Of a DNA stretch of 64,000 bases, positions 60,567-64,000 are shown one piece after another. The stretch covers positions 1 through 64,000 of the forward strand of contig LADP01000015.1 in assembly GCA_000961575.1 (NCBI GenBank). The letters run 5' to 3'. The notes under the pieces are model-generated. The model worked only from the letters and a program-made list of their open reading frames with translations, searched no databases and was not told where the DNA came from. Numbering within the stretch: position 1 is the stretch's first letter; each line of letters opens with the position of its first letter. The DNA is from Peptococcaceae bacterium BRH_c8a. Its GTDB lineage: Bacteria > Bacillota > Desulfotomaculia > Desulfotomaculales > Desulfallaceae. The position numbers were made by a program, and so were the translations under genes.

Positions 60567-62396
60567 ATGTGTGGAATAGTTGGTTACCTGGGCCAGCGCC
60601 AAGCCGCGCCCATCCTGCTGGAAGGATTGCAGCGCCTGGAATACCGTGGCTACGACTCCGCCGGGGTCGCCGTCATAGAAAACAACGCCATTAGGCTGGA
60701 TAAGAAAGTGGGTAAACTGGTTAACCTGCGTGAAAAGCTAAACGGTTCCATGCCCCAGTCCACCGTGGGCATCGGACACACCCGCTGGGCCACCCACGGG
60801 AAACCCAGCGACAGAAATGCTCACCCGCACCTGGACTGCTCGGGTCGCTTTGCGGTGGTGCACAACGGGATTATCGAAAATTACATCACCCTGCGGGAAT
60901 GGCTTATTTCCAAGGGGCACCAGTTCCGCTCCGAAACCGACACCGAGGTGTTGCCGCACCTGGTGGAGCAGTTATACAACGGCGATCTGGTTGAAACCAT
61001 GCTGCGAGTGGTCAAGAAAGTAGACGGCTCCTTCGCCGCCGTGGCTCTGGCCTTGGATGAACCGGGTCGACTGGTGGCCGCCCGCCAGGACAGCCCGCTT
61101 GTGGTGGGCTTGGGCGAGGGGGAGAACTTCCTGGCCTCGGACATCCCGGCACTCTTGAGCCACACCCGACAGACCTACATCCTGGAAGACGGTGAATTTG
61201 CCGTGTTGACCCGGGAGCGGGTGGAAGTACTGGATCGCGGCGGCAGCCGGGTGGATAAAAAAATCTTTCACGTTAAATGGGAAGCCGCCCAGGCCGAAAA
61301 AGACGGCTACGCCCACTTTATGCTCAAAGAAATTCACGAACAGCCCCGGGCGCTGCGGGAAACCCTGGGCGGGCGCATCGCCCCGGACGGCAGCGGCGTG
61401 GTGCTGGATGAACTGAACATCCCGGAGCAGCAGATCCAGGACATCAACAAAATCTTCATTACCGCCTGCGGTACCGCCTTCCACGCCGGCGTGGTGGGAA
61501 AATACATTATCGAAGACCTGGCCCGGGTGCCGGTGGAAGTGGATATTGCCTCGGAATTTCGCTACCGGAACCCCCTGGTGGACGATAAAACTCTGGTCAT
61601 CGTAATCAGCCAGAGCGGCGAGACCGCCGACACCCTGGCGGCGCTGCGGGAAGCCCGGCGTAAGGGCGCCCGGGTGGTGGCGGTGACCAACGTGGTGGAC
61701 AGTTCAGTAGCCCGGGAGGCCGATGACGTAATATACACCCACGCCGGCCCGGAAATCGCCGTGGCCTCCACCAAGGCTTACTCCACCCAGCTAATCTGCA
61801 TGTACCTGCTGGGGCTATACCTGGCCCAAAAGCGCGGTACCCTGTCGGCGGAAGAAACCGCCCGTATTGTGGGTCAGTTAAAGAAACTGCCGGAGAAAGT
61901 CAGCGCCGTGCTGGAAAACGGCAAAGAGATTAAGGACTTCGTGCGGCGGCACGTCGACTGCCCCAGCTTCTTTTTCATCGGCCGGGGCGTGGACTACGCC
62001 GTAGCCATGGAAGGCTCCCTGAAGCTAAAGGAGATCTCCTACATCCATGCCGAGGCCTACGCCGCCGGTGAACTAAAGCACGGCACCTTGGCCCTGATTG
62101 TGGAAGGCGTGCCCGTGGTGGCTCTGGCTACCCAGGAAACCCTGTTTGAAAAAACGGTCAGTAACATTAAGGAAGTAAAGGCCCGGGAAGCCACCGTGCT
62201 GGCCCTGGCACCACATACCTTGGACGAGGTGGCCAAAGTGGCCGACGAGGTTATCTATATACCGCAAACCCACCCTGCATTAACCCCTGTGCTGGCGGTG
62301 GTACCACTGCAATTGCTGGCTTATCATATGGCCGTGGCCCGGGGTTGTGATGTGGATCAGCCACGGAATTTGGCCAAGAGCGTGACAGTGGAATAA
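60567..62396 (+). CDS. glmS: Glutamine-fructose-6-phosphate aminotransferase (isomerizing)
   Basis: 609 residues, the normal length. GlmS makes glucosamine-6-phosphate from fructose-6-phosphate and glutamine. The N-terminal amidotransferase starts MCGIVGYLGQRQAAPILLEG, with the catalytic Cys directly after Met, and has IGHTRWATHGKPSDRNAHPH and VVHNGIIENY. Two SIS isomerase domains follow (FITACGTAFHAGVVGKYIIE, VISQSGETADTLAALREARR, then IGRGVDYAVAMEGSLKLKEI). The C-terminus ends DQPRNLAKSVTVE, as in the family. ATG 60567 follows ACGGAGGA. Expression is controlled by the upstream ribozyme. A terminator lies at 62543. Confidence 0.96.
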   Translation: MCGIVGYLGQRQAAPILLEGLQRLEYRGYDSAGVAVIENNAIRLDKKVGKLVNLREKLNGSMPQSTVGIGHTRWATHGKPSDRNAHPHLDCSGRFAVVHNGIIENYITLREWLISKGHQFRSETDTEVLPHLVEQLYNGDLVETMLRVVKKVDGSFAAVALALDEPGRLVAARQDSPLVVGLGEGENFLASDIPALLSHTRQTYILEDGEFAVLTRERVEVLDRGGSRVDKKIFHVKWEAAQAEKDGYAHFMLKEIHEQPRALRETLGGRIAPDGSGVVLDELNIPEQQIQDINKIFITACGTAFHAGVVGKYIIEDLARVPVEVDIASEFRYRNPLVDDKTLVIVISQSGETADTLAALREARRKGARVVAVTNVVDSSVAREADDVIYTHAGPEIAVASTKAYSTQLICMYLLGLYLAQKRGTLSAEETARIVGQLKKLPEKVSAVLENGKEIKDFVRRHVDCPSFFFIGRGVDYAVAMEGSLKLKEISYIHAEAYAAGELKHGTLALIVEGVPVVALATQETLFEKTVSNIKEVKAREATVLALAPHTLDEVAKVADEVIYIPQTHPALTPVLAVVPLQLLAYHMAVARGCDVDQPRNLAKSVTVE

Positions 62397-62431
62397 AGTT
62401 TGAATTAAAATTTTTGCTGTTTGTCGTGAGA

Positions 62432-62490
62432 AAATAAAGTTGTACACTGAAAAATAATGTTGTACACCAGAAACTAAAGTTGTACACTGG
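62432..62490. repeat. Three tandem GTTGTACAC repeats, transposon-end-like
   Basis: AAATAAAGTTGTACACTG, AAATAATGTTGTACACCA and AACTAAAGTTGTACACTG follow each other at about 20-base spacing, 40 bp after the glmS stop. Multiple short direct repeats with TGTACA words are typical of insertion sequence ends that bind transposase (for example IS21-type), but no transposase gene is present. It may be a solo end or relic. Confidence 0.5.
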
Positions 62491-62542
62491 GGCCAGTTAG
62501 ATGGCTAAATATTAAATAATATATGTAGAATGTTACTTAGAA

Positions 62543-62576
62543 GCTAAAGAGGCCTAAAACGGCCTCTTTTTTTAGC
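62543..62576 (+). terminator. Terminator after glmS
   Basis: AGAGGCC (62548-62554) and GGCCTCT (62561-62567) form a perfect stem with a 6-base loop followed by a run of T. The outer GCTA/TAGC extends the palindrome, so it may work in both directions. The remaining 270 bp up to the hsdR end are AT-rich, with stray GTTGTAC and GTACAGTTGTA words and no gene. Confidence 0.85.
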
Positions 62577-62846
62577 AGCATTCAGCAGGATCAGTTGTAC
62601 CATGAACTGTCAGTAATTGTATAAATAGTTGTCTATAGTTTTTGACCGTACAGTTGTAAGTGATAATTTTTATAAATAGTGTTCACCGATATGGTACAAT
62701 CGCTAAGTCAGTTGTTCATAATATTTGAGAAACGGTTGGAGCAATACCTTTAAACTGTAACCAACGCTCATAATATAATAAGGAACTATGTTCTCATTGC
62801 CGTATGAATTAGCTAGGGCCCACATAATACAAATAAGTGGTACAGC

Positions 62847-64000
62847 TTAATAATACATCTCTATGTAGCTGTAAGCTTTATTTAATAAGTCTTTGTCCTT
62901 GATTTTGTATTTTACCCATACTACTGAATTCAAAGCTTTTTTGACCTCTTGTTTTCCTGTAGATGTATCCTGCCATCCATCAAAACGCACAATTTTAACA
63001 ATTCCATCAATGTCCTTAACAATGCGTTCAACTATTATTGGCGTATTCTTGTTTTTCACGCTATTAAATAGTTCTGTGAGAGCTGCTTTACCTTTATCAA
63101 TTTCTTCTTCGGGTACAGTTTCTTTTTCCGCTTCAGCTGCATCCTTTGCAAGCTCGAGAAGTCTTTTTAAAAACTCTATACTTGTAATTAAGCCTTGTTC
63201 ATGTTTTTCTCTTAGTTCTTCGAGCCTTTCGCCCAACATGGTAAATTTTGGATTATTCCCATGCGCCTGGATTCGCGCAACAAGATTGATTTGAATTCTT
63301 TTGGCTGCTTTAACTGGATCCTTACGCCCTTCAAGATATTCATCGATTATATCCGCATCAAGACGTAGAATATCTAAGTCATCGTGTACTTTTTCAACTT
63401 TTACATTTTCATGTACCAGTTCAATCGTTTTTGCTCCAAGGGCCGCCCAAATTAGCGCCCCTCTGTTATCTGTAGGCTTTACGGACTCATAGACTTTCGT
63501 GAGCCACAAATAATCAGATTTATATGGAGCTAAAAATTGGTCCGGAGAAAGAGCATCCCAAGCGCGATTGAGCACACGATAATCTGCCCCAAATTGGTCT
63601 TTCTCTTTGTTAGTAGGTAGACATTCTTGTGCTGCAACAAGCCCTTCCCATCCTTCAACAGTGCGATCAACACCGTGGAAATACCCTAAACACTTTTTAA
63701 CAAATTTTGGTAACCCCTTTTTAACTTCATCAATATTTGTGATTACCTTTTGCACATTCTTTTCATCAAAATCAAGAGCGTTTGCGACGTCGTCAAATAT
63801 TCCTATATAATCAACAATCAGTCCGTGCGTCTTTTCCTGACCAAATACGCGATTTGTGCGGCATATTGCCTGTAAAAGTGTGTGATCTTTCATAGGCTTA
63901 TCAAGATACATGGCTTGGAGAATAGGCGCGTCAAAACCTGTTAATAGCTTTGATGTAACGATTACTAATTTAAGAGGGCTGTCTTTTTCACGAAAGTAGT
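62847..64000 (-). CDS. hsdR: Type I restriction enzyme R subunit (HsdR), C-terminal part
   Basis: The frame is open to the window end, so the N-terminal nuclease and most of the helicase lie outside. The visible ~384 residues begin near [20 protein letters not shown] and contain helicase motifs V-VI ([48 protein letters not shown]). They continue with the helical C-terminal HsdR region (for example [20 protein letters not shown]). HsdR is the ATP-driven translocase and endonuclease that cuts unmethylated foreign DNA, working with HsdM and HsdS, presumably encoded beyond the window. The AT-rich composition contrasts with the glm genes, suggesting acquisition as a defence module. Confidence 0.88.
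   Translation of the reverse strand, partial: YFREKDSPLKLVIVTSKLLTGFDAPILQAMYLDKPMKDHTLLQAICRTNRVFGQEKTHGLIVDYIGIFDDVANALDFDEKNVQKVITNIDEVKKGLPKFVKKCLGYFHGVDRTVEGWEGLVAAQECLPTNKEKDQFGADYRVLNRAWDALSPDQFLAPYKSDYLWLTKVYESVKPTDNRGALIWAALGAKTIELVHENVKVEKVHDDLDILRLDADIIDEYLEGRKDPVKAAKRIQINLVARIQAHGNNPKFTMLGERLEELREKHEQGLITSIEFLKRLLELAKDAAEAEKETVPEEEIDKGKAALTELFNSVKNKNTPIIVERIVKDIDGIVKIVRFDGWQDTSTGKQEVKKALNSVVWVKYKIKDKDLLNKAYSYIEMYY

Overview
The window reads as a chromosomal segment of a Gram-positive, probably monoderm Firmicute of the Desulfotomaculum/Peptococcales type. This is inferred from strong AGGAGG-type ribosome binding sites with frequent GTG/TTG starts, S-layer (SLH) proteins with a CsaB-type pyruvyl transferase, a T-box leader, a ykkC-family (probable ppGpp) riboswitch, a glmS ribozyme, and the cdaA-cdaR-glmM-glmS gene order. 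Most genes look GC-rich. The two window ends (a subtilisin-like protease and a type I restriction subunit) and the SIR2-like gene look AT-richer and may be acquired. I see no tRNA, rRNA or CRISPR array.

Region 1 (1-25.8 kb) is mainly cell envelope. It opens with a truncated secreted S8 protease carrying a near-identical tandem repeat, an SLH protein, a SIR2-like protein, a DUF4127 lipoprotein and an anchored FAD oxidoreductase. A wall-polymer block follows: DUF5693 membrane protein, copper-amine-oxidase-N-type protein, TagA/WecG glycosyltransferase, LCP ligase, CsaB, FabZ, TagO/WecA-type transferase, GalU, an NAD-dependent epimerase, two phosphohexomutases and a DUF445 membrane protein. Together they can supply nucleotide sugars, make a lipid-linked polymer, pyruvylate it and attach it to the wall, where SLH proteins dock.

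Region 2 (25.8-39.6 kb) is a branched-chain amino acid cluster: ilvE-ilvD-ilvB-ilvN-ilvC-second ilvB-leuA-leuC-leuD-cimA. Its leader carries a T-box (probable Ile specifier) followed by a ykkC-type aptamer with its own terminator. CimA supplies 2-oxobutyrate from pyruvate. leuB is absent. Several families of short intergenic repeats are scattered through this cluster and elsewhere.

Region 3 (39.7-47.3 kb, minus strand) is a lipoprotein/ABC/adaptor/permease/TolC-like export operon followed by a two-component system. Just past the histidine kinase lies a c-di-GMP-I-like riboswitch with terminator, leading into a dead gene remnant that keeps only a signal peptide with an internal stop.

Region 4 (47.6-62.4 kb) is cdaA-cdaR, then an interposed block (FGGY kinase, an unidentified structured RNA candidate, a 27-residue membrane peptide, YhaO/YhaN-type nuclease-ATPase pair and a SNF2/SWIM helicase), then glmM and a ribozyme-controlled glmS. 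The window ends with transposon-end-like repeats and the C-terminal part of an HsdR subunit.
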